From the NCBI RefSeq assembly GCF_004348975.1, contig NZ_SMFP01000010.1, positions 62,001 to 126,000 on the forward strand: 64,000 nucleotides of DNA, written 5' to 3'. The notes beneath the pieces are model-generated. The model was given only the letters and a program-made list of their open reading frames with translations, had not been told where the DNA came from and searched no databases. Shown here one piece after another: positions 17,466 to 26,149 of the stretch; within the stretch, counting starts at the first letter, position 1, and each line of letters starts with the position of its first letter. Origin of the DNA: Antarcticimicrobium sediminis. GTDB taxonomy: Bacteria > Pseudomonadota > Alphaproteobacteria > Rhodobacterales > Rhodobacteraceae. A program made the position numbers and the translations under genes.

Positions 17466-17672
17466 CCCGTATCAGTTCGGAACGCCGGACGCGGGGGCCA
17501 ATTCGACCTTGAAGTCCCGGGGGATTTGTCCGATCCGACCCTGACGTCACTTTCGCCACCGCCCCTGGCGCAGATATAGGCACCACTGGCGCAGAAATAC
17601 TTGTGGATGCCGGGCGGTCTGTGTCGGACGCCCCCTTGTGTCCGGCGCGTCGTGACACCAGACTTTTACATG

Positions 17673-17688
17673 AGGGGGTTAGCCCCCT
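17673..17688 (+). other. short hairpin in the ppk2 leader
   Basis: AGGGGG-TTAG-CCCCCT is a perfect 6-bp stem with a 4-nt loop followed by TT, 30 bp before the preferred ppk2 start. It may influence translation or termination. If translation starts at the ATG at 17670, the hairpin lies inside the coding region instead. Confidence 0.35.
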
Positions 17689-17717
17689 TTGACGCAACAC
17701 GAGGAAAGGATCTGATC

Positions 17718-18635
17718 TTGACCGACGAAAGTGACTCGCATTCGCTGGCCTGGCTTGAGGCTGAACTTCAGGACACGTTCGATGAAGACATCGAGATCGA
17801 GTTCGCTGAGCCGATGCTGTCGCTGGAGATCCGCAAGATCTATCGCGACGCCCATCCCGAGATGCTGGACCGCAAGGTCTATTTCCGCAACCTGCTGAGG
17901 CTGCAGGCCGAACTGATCCGGGTGCAGGACTGGGTTGAACATACCGGCGCCAAGGTCTGTATTCTGTTCGAGGGGCGCGACAGCGCCGGCAAGGGCGGGG
18001 TGATCAAGCGGATCACCCAGCGGCTGAACCCACGTATCGCCCGGGTCGTGGCGCTGCCAGCCCCGTCGCGCCGGGAACAAAGCCAGTGGTATTTCCAACG
18101 CTATGTGCCGCACCTGCCAGCGGCGGGCGAAATCGTGCTGTTCGACCGCTCATGGTACAACCGCGCCGGGGTCGAACGGGTGATGGGCTTTGCCACCGAC
18201 GAGCAGGTCGAACAGTTCTTTCAGGACGTTCCCGAATTCGAACGTATGCTGGCCCGCTCTGGCATCATCTTGTTGAAATACTGGTTCTCGATCACTGACG
18301 AGGAACAGCAGCTGCGATTCCTGATGCGCATTCACGATCCGATGAAACAATGGAAATTGTCGCCGATGGATCTGGAATCCCGCATCCGCTGGGAAGACTA
18401 CACCAAGGCCAAGGAAGAGATGTTCGCACGCACAAACATCCCCGAGGCGCCTTGGTACATCGTCGAAGGCAACGACAAGAAGCGCGAGCGGCTGAACTGT
18501 ATTGAGCATCTGCTGACCAAGATTCCCTATACCGAGGTCGAGCACGAAAAGGTCGATCTGCCCGAACGGGTCTATAACCCCGATTACGAACGCCGGGTTC
18601 TGCCGGATGATCTTTACGTGCCCAAGATCTATTGA
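17718..18635 (+). CDS. ppk2: polyphosphate kinase 2
   Basis: This 305-residue PPK2-family protein has the Walker A loop (LFEGRDSAGKGG), the lid-region basic patch (ALPAPSRREQSQWYFQRY) and Walker B (VLFDRSWYNRAGVERVMGF). PPK2 enzymes use polyphosphate to phosphorylate GDP or ADP. The single-domain length and the motifs fit the class that phosphorylates nucleoside diphosphates. The start is a TTG at 17718, preceded by GAGGAAAGG 8 nt upstream; an in-frame ATG at 17670 has no good binding site and would include a hairpin. The gene has no operon partner. Confidence 0.9.
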   Translation: MTDESDSHSLAWLEAELQDTFDEDIEIEFAEPMLSLEIRKIYRDAHPEMLDRKVYFRNLLRLQAELIRVQDWVEHTGAKVCILFEGRDSAGKGGVIKRITQRLNPRIARVVALPAPSRREQSQWYFQRYVPHLPAAGEIVLFDRSWYNRAGVERVMGFATDEQVEQFFQDVPEFERMLARSGIILLKYWFSITDEEQQLRFLMRIHDPMKQWKLSPMDLESRIRWEDYTKAKEEMFARTNIPEAPWYIVEGNDKKRERLNCIEHLLTKIPYTEVEHEKVDLPERVYNPDYERRVLPDDLYVPKIY

Positions 18636-18785
18636 CGGGCCAAGATTTATGAACGGAGCCAAAATCCGCGCGCGGGCCGGGATTGTGCCCGTGGCGCGGC
18701 GGATCTGATGGTCTGGGCCGCGCGATTTGGCGGCTGGGCGTTTCGCGGGCCGTTGCGCCTGCCGGTGGCTTGGGGCTAACCCGGT

Positions 18786-19271
18786 TCAGTCCGCGCGCGT
18801 CAGAAAGGTCTCGAACGCCGCCAGCGTCAGGTCCGAGACATGGTGCTCCATCCCCTCGGCGTCCATCTCGGCGGTTTCGGGCGGCACGCCGAGGGCAAGC
18901 AGAACCGCCACGACCGTGCGGTGCCGGGCGCGCACCCGGTCGGCCAGCGCCAGCCCTTCGTCCGTCAGGAAGACACCGCGATAGGGGCGCGAGACCGCCA
19001 GCCCCTCGCGTTTGAGACGGGCCACTGCCTTGGTTGCGGTCGGGTGGGTGACCCCCATCCGTCTGGCGATATCTGTGATTCGCGCCTCGCCCATCTCTTC
19101 GATCAAATCACCGATCATCTCGGCGTAATCCTCAAGAATCGCGACCGATTGCGCAGCCCGTGCCCGGTTGAACCGGTCAGGATGGGCGGCCGCTTCGGCC
19201 TCGGCGTCTGGTGGTGGTCTGTGTGGCACGGGGCGGGACCCCCTTCCCGGGGTGTTCGAAATAGGGGGCAT
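18786..19271 (-). CDS. mntR: manganese-responsive regulator MntR
   Basis: This 161-residue DtxR/MntR-family repressor has a winged helix in the N-terminal half (SVAILEDYAEMIGDLIEEMG; ITDIARRMGVTHPTATKAVARLKREGL). It also has the metal-binding/dimerisation helices (RARHRTVVAVLLALGVPPETAEMDAEGMEHHVSD), where Asp, Glu and His at conserved positions bind Mn(II). It is divergent from the manganese importer gene mntH and almost certainly represses it when manganese is sufficient. The ATG at 19271 is preferred over a TTG at 19292, though neither has a strong binding site. Confidence 0.88.
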   Translation of the reverse strand: MPPISNTPGRGSRPVPHRPPPDAEAEAAAHPDRFNRARAAQSVAILEDYAEMIGDLIEEMGEARITDIARRMGVTHPTATKAVARLKREGLAVSRPYRGVFLTDEGLALADRVRARHRTVVAVLLALGVPPETAEMDAEGMEHHVSDLTLAAFETFLTRAD

Positions 19272-19291
19272 AGATTGCAGATGCCGCTTCA

Positions 19292-19318
19292 ATTTGCAAA
19301 TAGGCTTTCAAATTAGCC
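19292..19318. promoter_or_regulatory. candidate MntR operator region
   Basis: ATTTGCAAAT (19292-19301) is a perfect 10-bp palindrome. It is followed by GGCT-TTCAAATT-AGCC (19303-19318), a second inverted repeat. The site lies between mntR and mntH, where a shared operator is expected. I cannot match it to a verified consensus from memory. Confidence 0.4.
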
Positions 19319-19423
19319 AGATGCCGCAGCTTCATCTCGTCCCCTCTTGCAAAAAGTGTAGCCAAGGCTTTATTTGGCGTCGCGCGGACCACAAATGCGT
19401 TTGGAAAAGGGATTGATCGGGGC

Positions 19424-20722
19424 ATGGAGACAGGGGCAACAGGATCGACCGGGCGCACCCGTCGGGGCATGGCCGAGGTTTTGGCGGGCCGTCGCCGGGG
19501 GCCGCGCGCCGCGCTTTTGTTTGCGGGACCGGCGATCATCGCCTCGGTCGCCTATATCGATCCGGGCAACTATGCGACCAACATTCAGGCCGGGGCCGGA
19601 TATGGCTATACCCTGCTTTGGGTGGTGCTGCTGGCCAACCTGATCGCCATGCTGTTTCAGTCGCTGTCGGCACGGCTGGGCATCGTCACCGGGCGCAATC
19701 TGGCCGAGCTGTGCCGCGATCATTTCCCGCGCCCCGTGGTTTGGATCATGTGGGCGGTGAGCGAGGTCGCGGCCATGGCCACCGATCTGGCCGAATTCCT
19801 TGGCGGGGCGATCGGGTTGGCGCTGCTGTTCAACATGCCGCTGATGGCGGGGATGGGGGTAACCGCCGTGGTGACCTATGGCATCCTGATGTTCGAGGCG
19901 CGCGGGTTTCGCCCGATGGAGCTGATCATAGGCACTTTTGTCGCCATCATCAGCCTGTGCTACCTGATCGAGATCTTTATCGCGCCTGTCGCCTGGGGTG
20001 AGGCCGGGATGGGCATGATCACGCCGAGCCTGCCCGATCTGGCGGCGTTGACCATTTCGGTGGGCATCATCGGTGCCACGGTGATGCCGCATGCGATCTA
20101 TCTGCATTCCGGGCTGACGCAGAACCGGGTGCGGATGAACAACGACGTAGAGCGTCGCACGGTTCTGAAATTTTCCAACCTCGAAGTGGTGCTGGCGCTG
20201 GCCGCAGCCGGGCTGGTGAACATGGCGATGGTGATGATGGCGGCGGGCGCCTTTCATTCCGGCCATAGCGAAGTGGCCGAGATCGAGACCGCTTATCACA
20301 CGCTGACCCCGTTGCTCGGCAGTGCTGCTGCGGCGGTGTTTCTGGTGTCGCTGATCGCCTCGGGCGTTTCCAGTTCGGTCGTCGGGACGATGGCCGGACA
20401 GATGATCATGCAGGGCTTTGTCCACATCCGTCTGCCGATCTGGTTTCGCCGCGCGGTGACGATGGTTCCCGCCTTTGCTGTGGTCGCGTTGGGGGTGAAT
20501 GCAACACAGGCGCTGGTGGTTTCTCAGGTGATCCTCAGCATCGCGCTGCCGGTGCCGATGGTGGCGCTGATCATCTTCGTGTCGCGCAAAGACATCATGG
20601 GCGGGTTCCGGATCGGCTGGCTGACGCGGGGCGCGGCGGGGCTGGGTGCGGGCGTGGTGCTGACGCTGAACGCGGTGCTGCTGTTGCAGACCTTTGGGGT
20701 GGCCATTCCCGGGTTGGGCTAA
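19424..20722 (+). CDS. mntH: Nramp-family manganese transporter MntH
   Basis: This 432-residue inner-membrane protein has 11 or so membrane segments. Nramp signatures include the metal-binding DPGNY in helix 1 (SVAYIDPGNYATNIQAGAGY), the MPH motif in helix 6 (GATVMPHAIYLHSGLTQ) and the conserved AEFLGGAIG. It imports Mn(II), and possibly Fe(II), with protons. GAAAAGGGA precedes the ATG. The divergent mntR indicates manganese control. Confidence 0.95.
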   Translation: METGATGSTGRTRRGMAEVLAGRRRGPRAALLFAGPAIIASVAYIDPGNYATNIQAGAGYGYTLLWVVLLANLIAMLFQSLSARLGIVTGRNLAELCRDHFPRPVVWIMWAVSEVAAMATDLAEFLGGAIGLALLFNMPLMAGMGVTAVVTYGILMFEARGFRPMELIIGTFVAIISLCYLIEIFIAPVAWGEAGMGMITPSLPDLAALTISVGIIGATVMPHAIYLHSGLTQNRVRMNNDVERRTVLKFSNLEVVLALAAAGLVNMAMVMMAAGAFHSGHSEVAEIETAYHTLTPLLGSAAAAVFLVSLIASGVSSSVVGTMAGQMIMQGFVHIRLPIWFRRAVTMVPAFAVVALGVNATQALVVSQVILSIALPVPMVALIIFVSRKDIMGGFRIGWLTRGAAGLGAGVVLTLNAVLLLQTFGVAIPGLG

Positions 20723-20806
20723 GCGGGCCTGTTCAAATGCCAGCTTGTTCAAGGGCGGCGGTCTGAGATCTGGTCCGCCTCGAACGCCTGCCCCAAAAAC
20801 AGACAA

Positions 20807-20832
20807 ACCCCCGGGCTTGGGGCCACGGGGGT
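20807..20832 (-). terminator. probable terminator after rpsU
   Basis: ACCCCCGTGG with its partner GGGGGT forms a GC-rich hairpin about 40 bp after the rpsU stop. On the minus strand it is followed by TTGTCTGTTTTTG, a moderately T-rich tail. Confidence 0.5.
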
Positions 20833-20871
20833 CGTCTAGAAGTGCCGAATAGGCCACTTGAAGGGGGGTGC

Positions 20872-21078
20872 TTAGAGCATCCCTTCGCGCTGGGCTTGTT
20901 TGCGCGCCAGCTTGCGGGCGCGGCGGATAGCTTCTGCGTTTTCGCGCGCTTTTTTGACGGACGGTTTCTCGAAATGTTGCTTGAGCTTCATTTCGCGGAA
21001 AACGCCTTCGCGCTGCAGCTTCTTCTTCAGGACACGAAGCGCCTGATCGACATTGTTGTCGCGAACACTAACCTGCAT
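20872..21078 (-). CDS. rpsU: 30S ribosomal protein S21
   Basis: This 68-residue basic protein begins [20 protein letters not shown] and contains the S21 hallmark [21 protein letters not shown]21 sits near the anti-Shine-Dalgarno end of 16S rRNA and assists initiation. AAAGGTGGT precedes the ATG, and a well-formed promoter lies about 55 bp upstream. It is divergent from the COQ9 gene. Confidence 0.97.
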   Translation of the reverse strand: MQVSVRDNNVDQALRVLKKKLQREGVFREMKLKQHFEKPSVKKARENAEAIRRARKLARKQAQREGML

Positions 21079-21131
21079 GTGGTTGTCACCACCTTTCTAG
21101 ATTCGAGTTGCAAGGAATTGCAGGAATTGGC

Positions 21132-21160
21132 CCTATAGCAAACGGCATATATCTTGTCTA
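21132..21160 (-). promoter_or_regulatory. probable sigma-70 promoter of rpsU
   Basis: On the minus strand TAGACA is followed after 17 bp by TATAGG, with a predicted start near 21125. It lies in the 116-bp gap shared with the divergent COQ9 gene. Confidence 0.55.
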
Positions 21161-21194
21161 GAGTGGCGCCGGGCAGCCAAAGGAGGCCTCGATC

Positions 21195-21881
21195 ATGCAA
21201 GAAAAAGACATCAAGACCAAGCTTCTGGATGCGGCTTTGATCCATGTGGCCTTTGACGGTTGGACCGAGTCGACTTTTCAGGCGGCGATCGCTGATGCCG
21301 GTGTCGAACCGGCGCTGGCGCGCGCGCTTTGTCCGCGCGGCGCGGTCGATCTGGCGCTGGCCTATCACGCCCGTGGCGATGCGATGATGCTGGAACTTTT
21401 GGCGGCGGCCCATCTCGATGGGATGCGTTTTCGCGACAAGATCGCGCTGGCCGTGCGCTTTCGACTCGAAGCGGTTGCGGATCGCGAGGCGGTGCGTCGC
21501 GGCGTCACCCTGTTTGCGCTGCCGCAACATGCGGCCGACGGGGCAAAGGCGGTCTGGGGAACCTGTGATCTGATCTGGACGACGCTTGGCGACACCTCGC
21601 GCGACGTCAACTGGTACACCAAGCGCGCCACGCTTTCGGCGGTCTATTCCTCGACCGTGCTTTTCTGGCTGGGCGATGACAGCCCGGGGCATGCGGAGAC
21701 CTGGGCGTTTCTGGACCGGCGGGTTGACGACGTGATGCGCATCGAGGGGATCAAGGGCCGGATTCGCAGCAATCCGCTGCTGAAACCCCTGCTGGCCGGG
21801 CCGAACTGGTTGGCCGCGCAGATCCATGCCCCCAAAGACCGGCGCGATGAGTTGCCGGGCTCGCTCGATCACGGGCGCTAG
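21195..21881 (+). CDS. COQ9 family protein (ubiquinone biosynthesis)
   Basis: This 228-residue protein starts with a TetR-like helical segment (KLLDAALIHVAFDGWTESTF). It contains the COQ9 core (LGDTSRDVNWYTKRATLSAVYSSTVLFWLGD), ending in a helix that in COQ9 inserts in the membrane. COQ9 binds isoprenoid lipids and presents intermediates to the hydroxylase COQ7 during ubiquinone synthesis. AAAGGAGGCC precedes the ATG. The rpsU/COQ9 arrangement is common in alphaproteobacteria, from memory. Confidence 0.9.
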   Translation: MQEKDIKTKLLDAALIHVAFDGWTESTFQAAIADAGVEPALARALCPRGAVDLALAYHARGDAMMLELLAAAHLDGMRFRDKIALAVRFRLEAVADREAVRRGVTLFALPQHAADGAKAVWGTCDLIWTTLGDTSRDVNWYTKRATLSAVYSSTVLFWLGDDSPGHAETWAFLDRRVDDVMRIEGIKGRIRSNPLLKPLLAGPNWLAAQIHAPKDRRDELPGSLDHGR

Positions 21882-21892
21882 AGACCCACGCG

Positions 21893-22249
21893 CTAGAGGA
21901 CCACACTCAACGTCAGCCCGTGCAGCACGCTGAGCGCGAGACCGCCCCAGACCAACGGGTTGCGCCGGGGCAGGGCGAGGGTGGCGGTCAACGACCAGAT
22001 GATCTGGGGCGGCAACAGCCCCAGCAGCACCGCCATTGCGGTTTCGTCATGGCCGGTCGGCCAGGCATAAAGCCCCAGCAGGCTGAGCAAGGCGAGCGTG
22101 GCGAAAAGCCCGCCCAGCAGGCGCCGGGATGGGGAGTCCGGGCCTAGAACCGTACAGATCGCCGGCCCGCCCCTTACGGTCATCCAGACGAGCGGGACGG
22201 TGACGGCGACATTGGCGCCCAGCGAGAGATACAGCATCAAGGGAAACAT
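21893..22249 (-). CDS. hypothetical four-helix membrane protein
   Basis: This protein of 118 residues begins MFPLMLYLSLGANVAVTVPL. It has about four hydrophobic segments and the short loops RGGPAICTVLGPDSPSRR, WPTGHDETAM and LPRRNPLVWG. I recognise no family. The ATG at 22249 removes a non-hydrophobic in-frame extension. It stands alone between COQ9 and a divergent quinone oxidoreductase gene, so its role is unknown. Confidence 0.6.
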   Translation of the reverse strand: MFPLMLYLSLGANVAVTVPLVWMTVRGGPAICTVLGPDSPSRRLLGGLFATLALLSLLGLYAWPTGHDETAMAVLLGLLPPQIIWSLTATLALPRRNPLVWGGLALSVLHGLTLSVVL

Positions 22250-22381
22250 GGGGCGAGATCCTATCCGATAGCCGCCCGGTGGCAAGCGGTCGCGCCTCTC
22301 TCGCGCCGTCGTGAAATTCGGTGTATGCCGGGATCAAATCGAACCGGGCGCGGGGTCGCGCCAAGCGAGAAGGATAGCGAG

Positions 22382-23365
22382 ATGAGCAAGACCATGCGTG
22401 CGGTGGAAATCAGCCAACCGGGCGGGCCGGAGGTTCTGAAACTGGTCGAACGTCCGGTGCCTGTACCGGGCCACGGGCAGGTTGTGATCAAGGTGGCCTA
22501 TGCCGGGGTCAACCGCCCCGACGCGCTGCAACGCGCGGGGGCCTATGCGCCGCCGCCGGAGGCGAGCGATTTGCCGGGGCTGGAGGCCTCGGGCGAGATC
22601 GTGGCGCTGGGCGCGGGCGTCAGCGACTGGTCGATCGGCGATCAGGTCTGTGCGCTGTTGCCCGGCGGTGGCTATGCGGAATTCGTCGCAACCCCTGCCG
22701 CCCATTGCCTGCGTATTCCGCAGGGCATGGATCTGAAACAGGCCGCCTGCCTGCCCGAGACCTTTTTCACGGTCTGGACCAATGTGTTTTCCCGTGGCCG
22801 ATTGACCGGCGGCGAACGGTTTCTGGTTCACGGTGGCACCTCGGGGATCGGCACAACCGCGATTCAGCTGGCCAATGCCTTTGGCGCGCGGGTGTTTGCC
22901 ACTGCCGGGTCGGATGAGAAGTGCAAGGTCTGCACCGATCTGGGGGCGGAGCGGGCGATCAATTACCGCGACGAGGATTTCGTCGAGGTGCTGCGCGCGG
23001 AAGGGGGGGCAGATCTGATCCTCGATATGGTTGGCGGCGACTATATCCCGCGCAACGTCAAGGCACTGGCCGATGACGGGCGGTTGGTGCAGATTGCCTT
23101 TCTCAGCGGCCCCAAGGCCGAGCTGAACTTTGCCCAGGTGATGACGCGGCGGTTGACCATCACCGGCTCGACCCTGCGACCACAAAGCGATCTGGCCAAG
23201 GCGCGCATCGCACAGGAACTGTCGGACAAGGTCTGGCCGTTGCTTGACACCGGGCGCGTGGCACCGGTGATGGACAGCACCTTCCCGCTGGAGGAGGCTG
23301 CCGCCGCCCATGCACGGCTGGAAAGCGCGGGTCACATCGGCAAGGTCGTGCTGAAAGTGGCCTGA
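22382..23365 (+). CDS. NAD(P)H quinone oxidoreductase, PIG3/zeta-crystallin type
   Basis: This 327-residue medium-chain dehydrogenase/reductase has an N-terminal GroES-like domain (AYAGVNRPDALQRAGAY; LPGLEASGEIVALG) and a Rossmann domain with FLVHGGTSGIGTTAIQLA, in place of the usual AXXGGVG. Zinc-binding cysteines are absent, as in quinone reductases of the PIG3 group, which pass electrons from NADPH to quinones. The ATG at 22382 follows GAGAAGGATAG. It is monocistronic and ends at a strong hairpin at 23372. Confidence 0.9.
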   Translation: MSKTMRAVEISQPGGPEVLKLVERPVPVPGHGQVVIKVAYAGVNRPDALQRAGAYAPPPEASDLPGLEASGEIVALGAGVSDWSIGDQVCALLPGGGYAEFVATPAAHCLRIPQGMDLKQAACLPETFFTVWTNVFSRGRLTGGERFLVHGGTSGIGTTAIQLANAFGARVFATAGSDEKCKVCTDLGAERAINYRDEDFVEVLRAEGGADLILDMVGGDYIPRNVKALADDGRLVQIAFLSGPKAELNFAQVMTRRLTITGSTLRPQSDLAKARIAQELSDKVWPLLDTGRVAPVMDSTFPLEEAAAAHARLESAGHIGKVVLKVA

Positions 23366-23371
23366 GCCAGC

Positions 23372-23405
23372 GGTCAAAGGCCAGGCAAGCGCCTGGCCTT
23401 TGACC
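23372..23405. terminator. bidirectional terminator hairpin
   Basis: GGTCAAAGGCCAGGC pairs perfectly with GCCTGGCCTTTGACC around a 4-nt AAGC loop, between the convergent quinone oxidoreductase and RNase T2 genes. The 15-bp stem is the strongest in this region; no T tract follows. Confidence 0.65.
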
Positions 23406-23426
23406 CTCACACCGCCGCATCCGACC

Positions 23427-24077
23427 CTAGCGCACCGGGTCGAAAATCGCGTTCTTGAGCGTACAGTCGGTGATCGCGTCGCGCCCGCAGGGCACCGGCT
23501 TGAGATCGCGCGACAGGCACAGCCGTGCCTCTTGGATATGGCCATCCTTGCAGGTGATGGTCAGCATGTCGCGGGTCCACCCCGGATTGGCCTGCAGAAA
23601 CGCCTGTTCCACCACGCTGGCGGGCAGTTTCACTGGCCTGTCCAGTTTGCGAAAGATCTCGGGTCGGTTCACCTTGTCATAGGCCCGCCGCGCCAGCGTG
23701 AAATAGTCGCGGGCGGAGAGGCCCGAACAGGTGCCGTGTTTCTTCCACTGGTGCCAGGCAAGGCCGGGGTTGCCCATGATGTCGCCCATTTCGGCCGTCA
23801 GGCCGCGACTGGGGGGCGCTTCGACCGTGTGGCAATAGGCGGGCCAGCCGCGATGGTATTGCGGCCACAGACCATGCAGCACCCAGCCGTGATCGTGGCG
23901 CGGGTGGCATTGGTCGGACCGGCGCCCGTCGCCTTCGGTCGCGCACCAGTTCGGTGACCAGCTGAGGCTGAGCACATAATAATCGAACACACCCGCCTTT
24001 TCGCCATCGGCTTGGGCCGGGCGCGGCGCGGGCAGGGCCGCAAGACATGTCAGCAGCCACAGGGCAACCCAGCGCAT
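23427..24077 (-). CDS. ribonuclease T2 family protein (periplasmic)
   Basis: This protein of 216 residues has a signal peptide (MRWVALWLLTCLAALPAPRPAQA, about residues 1-23). Both RNase T2 active-site segments are present: HGLWPQY (H68) and WHQWKKHGTCSG (H109, K113, H114). Cysteines are plentiful, as expected for a disulfide-bonded secreted enzyme. It should cut single-stranded RNA in the periplasm, like E. coli RNase I, probably to scavenge nucleotides and phosphate. A TATAAT box lies about 28 bp upstream. Confidence 0.92.
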   Translation of the reverse strand: MRWVALWLLTCLAALPAPRPAQADGEKAGVFDYYVLSLSWSPNWCATEGDGRRSDQCHPRHDHGWVLHGLWPQYHRGWPAYCHTVEAPPSRGLTAEMGDIMGNPGLAWHQWKKHGTCSGLSARDYFTLARRAYDKVNRPEIFRKLDRPVKLPASVVEQAFLQANPGWTRDMLTITCKDGHIQEARLCLSRDLKPVPCGRDAITDCTLKNAIFDPVR

Positions 24078-24104
24078 TCACTCTTTCCTTATACGTTTTG
24101 CGCC

Positions 24105-24132
24105 ATTATATAGGCCCTAAGTTCCCCTACAA
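24105..24132 (-). promoter_or_regulatory. possible promoter of the RNase T2 gene
   Basis: On the minus strand TTGTAG and a perfect TATAAT are 16 bp apart, 28-55 bp upstream of the RNase T2 start codon. The call is by consensus only. Confidence 0.4.
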
Positions 24133-24207
24133 TGGTAACTCGTTCCGGATCTTCCGGGACCGCCTATTTCAGGCGACGGGGAAGTTTTGTTTGAAGGAGA
24201 TGTACAC

Positions 24208-24972
24208 ATGGCAAAACCTCTGATGGCCAAAGCAACCGCCGTGTGGCTGGTGGACAACACGACGTTGCGTTTCAAGCAGATCGCCGATTTCGTCGAAATG
24301 CATGAGCTGGAAATCCAAGGCATCGCAGATGGCGATGTGGCCGCCGGCGTCAAGGGGTTCGACCCGGTCACGAACAACCAGCTGACGCAGGAAGAGATTG
24401 ACAAGGCCGAAGCCGATCCGATGTATAGGCTGAAGCTGAAATTCAACCCCGCCTCGGTTGGCGAAGAAAAGCGGCGCGGCCCGCGCTATACCCCGTTGAG
24501 CAAGCGGCAGGACCGTCCGGCCTCGATCCTGTGGTTGGTGAAATTCCACCCCGAGCTGAGCGACGGACAGGTGTCCAAGCTGGTCGGCACCACCAAGCCG
24601 ACGATTCAGGCGATCCGCGAGCGGACGCATTGGAACATCTCCAACATTCAGCCGATCGACCCGGTTGCGCTGGGGCTGTGTAAACAGTCCGAACTTGACG
24701 CCGCCGTGCAGAAGGCCGCCGCCAAGAAGGCCGCCGATGGCAGCGTGATGACCGATGATGAGCGCCGCAAGCTGGTCAGCACCGAGCAATCGCTTGGAAT
24801 GGACTCTGAGCCGAAGATTCCGACCGCGATCGAAGGGCTGGAAACCTTCACGCTGTCCGGATCGAACTCGGACGACGAGGACAAGCCGGTGCGGGTGGTC
24901 GATGCTGAAAGCCTGTTCAACCTGCCGGATCATGACGACGATGACGACGACGAGGATGATGCGCACCGCTGA
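24208..24972 (+). CDS. trcR: cell cycle transcriptional regulator TrcR (DUF1013)
   Basis: This 254-residue protein starts MAKPLMAKATAVWLVDNTTL and belongs to DUF1013/TrcR, named from Caulobacter work on cell-cycle transcription. An HTH-like region is seen at FHPELSDGQVSKLVGTTKPTIQAIRERTHW. The C-terminus is a highly acidic run of Asp and Glu (last 14 residues). It is alphaproteobacteria-specific. The ATG at 24208 follows GAAGGAGATG; a TTG 21 bp upstream is in frame but lacks a binding site. Confidence 0.85.
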   Translation: MAKPLMAKATAVWLVDNTTLRFKQIADFVEMHELEIQGIADGDVAAGVKGFDPVTNNQLTQEEIDKAEADPMYRLKLKFNPASVGEEKRRGPRYTPLSKRQDRPASILWLVKFHPELSDGQVSKLVGTTKPTIQAIRERTHWNISNIQPIDPVALGLCKQSELDAAVQKAAAKKAADGSVMTDDERRKLVSTEQSLGMDSEPKIPTAIEGLETFTLSGSNSDDEDKPVRVVDAESLFNLPDHDDDDDDEDDAHR

Positions 24973-24997
24973 GCGCGATCAGGGCCTTGAGAATAAC

Positions 24998-25026
24998 ATC
25001 GGGCGTGGCCGTCAGCCGCGCCCGAT
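24998..25026. terminator. terminator hairpin between trcR and the convergent membrane gene
   Basis: ATCGGGCG-T-GGC and GCC-G-CGCCCGAT pair around CGTCA. The stem overlaps the stop codon of the minus-strand gene and runs into TTTCG on the plus strand, so it more likely serves trcR. Confidence 0.5.
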
Positions 25027-25425
25027 TTCGTATCGCAGCCAAGGCAACAGGGCGAACACCGCTTGCCCGGCCAGACCCAGCAGCCCCTGCGGCGTGATCA
25101 GCCCCGCCAGCCAGCCCATCGGGGTTTGCCCGAAGCCGAGGGCCAGCGCGCATTCCGCGACCAGCAGCAGCGCCAGTGCAATCGCGCCCATCCACAGCCG
25201 CGCAGAGGCGTTCGACAGGCTGGGGCGACCCCGGGTCAGGCTGCCTGCGACGATCCATGACAGTGCCAATATCACCGGCAGTTCCAGCGCCACGGCGCGC
25301 AGCGGGCCAAGCGCCGGGGTCAGAACCAGCGTGCGCAGCGTTCCCAAGACGGCGCCGCAGGCAAAAATGATCGGGAAATACCAAAGGCCGGCACGGGCCG
25401 GGCTGGGTGTCGCGGGCGTCGCCAC
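25012..25425 (-). CDS. hypothetical four-helix membrane protein downstream of recR
   Basis: This 137-residue protein has four hydrophobic segments and the motif FACGAVLGTLRTLVLTPALGPLRAVALELPVILALSW; it ends LPWLRYEIGRG. I recognise no named family. It starts 12 bp after the recR stop, so it is probably the last gene of the dnaX-ybaB-recR line. Nothing indicates a role in recombination. Confidence 0.65.
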   Translation of the reverse strand: MATPATPSPARAGLWYFPIIFACGAVLGTLRTLVLTPALGPLRAVALELPVILALSWIVAGSLTRGRPSLSNASARLWMGAIALALLLVAECALALGFGQTPMGWLAGLITPQGLLGLAGQAVFALLPWLRYEIGRG

Positions 25426-25437
25426 GGGCCGCGCGCC

Positions 25438-26031
25438 CTAGAGCGCTTTGCGCGCGCGGAGGGCGGCGCTGATCGTGCCATCGTCGAGGTAATCCAACTC
25501 GCCGCCGATCGGCACCCCCTGCGCCAGCGAGGTCAAAAGCACCTGACCCTCCAACTGGTCGGCGATGTAATGGGCGGTGGTTTGCCCCTCGACCGTGGCG
25601 TTCAGGGCGAGGATCACTTCGGTGATGTGTTCTGAGGCGACCCGGTCGATCAGCCGGGGAATGCGCAGCTCTTGCGGGCCGACGGCGTCCAGCGCCGAGA
25701 GCGTGCCGCCGAGCACGTGATAGCGGCCCTTGAACATGCCCGACCGCTCCATCGCCCAAAGGTCGGCGACATCCTCGACCACGCAAAGCTCGCCGGTGGC
25801 GCGTTTCTCGCTGTCGCAGATGTCGCAAATGTCACTGGTGCCCACATTGCCGCAATTGAGGCATTCGCGCGCGGTGGCGGCGACGGTCTGCATCATGTCA
25901 GCCAGCGGTGTCAGCAGTAGCGCGCGTTTGCGGATCAGATGCAGTACCGCGCGGCGGGCCGAGCGCGGGCCAAGCCCCGGCAGTTTCGCCATCAGCTCGA
26001 TCAGGTTTTCGATCTCGCGGTTCGAGGACAT
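25438..26031 (-). CDS. recR: recombination protein RecR
   Basis: This 197-residue protein has an N-terminal helix-hairpin-helix ([24 protein letters not shown]), a four-cysteine zinc finger (C57, C60, C69, C72), a Toprim domain ([18 protein letters not shown]) and the C-terminal Walker-B-like segment. RecR works with RecF and RecO to load RecA on gapped DNA. Its place downstream of dnaX and ybaB is the classic bacterial order. Confidence 0.96.
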   Translation of the reverse strand: MSSNREIENLIELMAKLPGLGPRSARRAVLHLIRKRALLLTPLADMMQTVAATARECLNCGNVGTSDICDICDSEKRATGELCVVEDVADLWAMERSGMFKGRYHVLGGTLSALDAVGPQELRIPRLIDRVASEHITEVILALNATVEGQTTAHYIADQLEGQVLLTSLAQGVPIGGELDYLDDGTISAALRARKAL

Positions 26032-26149
26032 GGGACGGAGGGGCCTTGGGGGTTGAGGGGAGGGGGGGGCCCCCGGAGTGTAGGGGGGCGCGACACCGCT
26101 GAAACCCGTTGGATTTCCGCTTTGTCGCGCCGCTCCCGTTATGATGTTG

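Noticed and set aside
23372-23405. Small RNA or riboswitch
   Set aside because: A simple perfect inverted repeat between two convergent stops is better explained as a bidirectional terminator.
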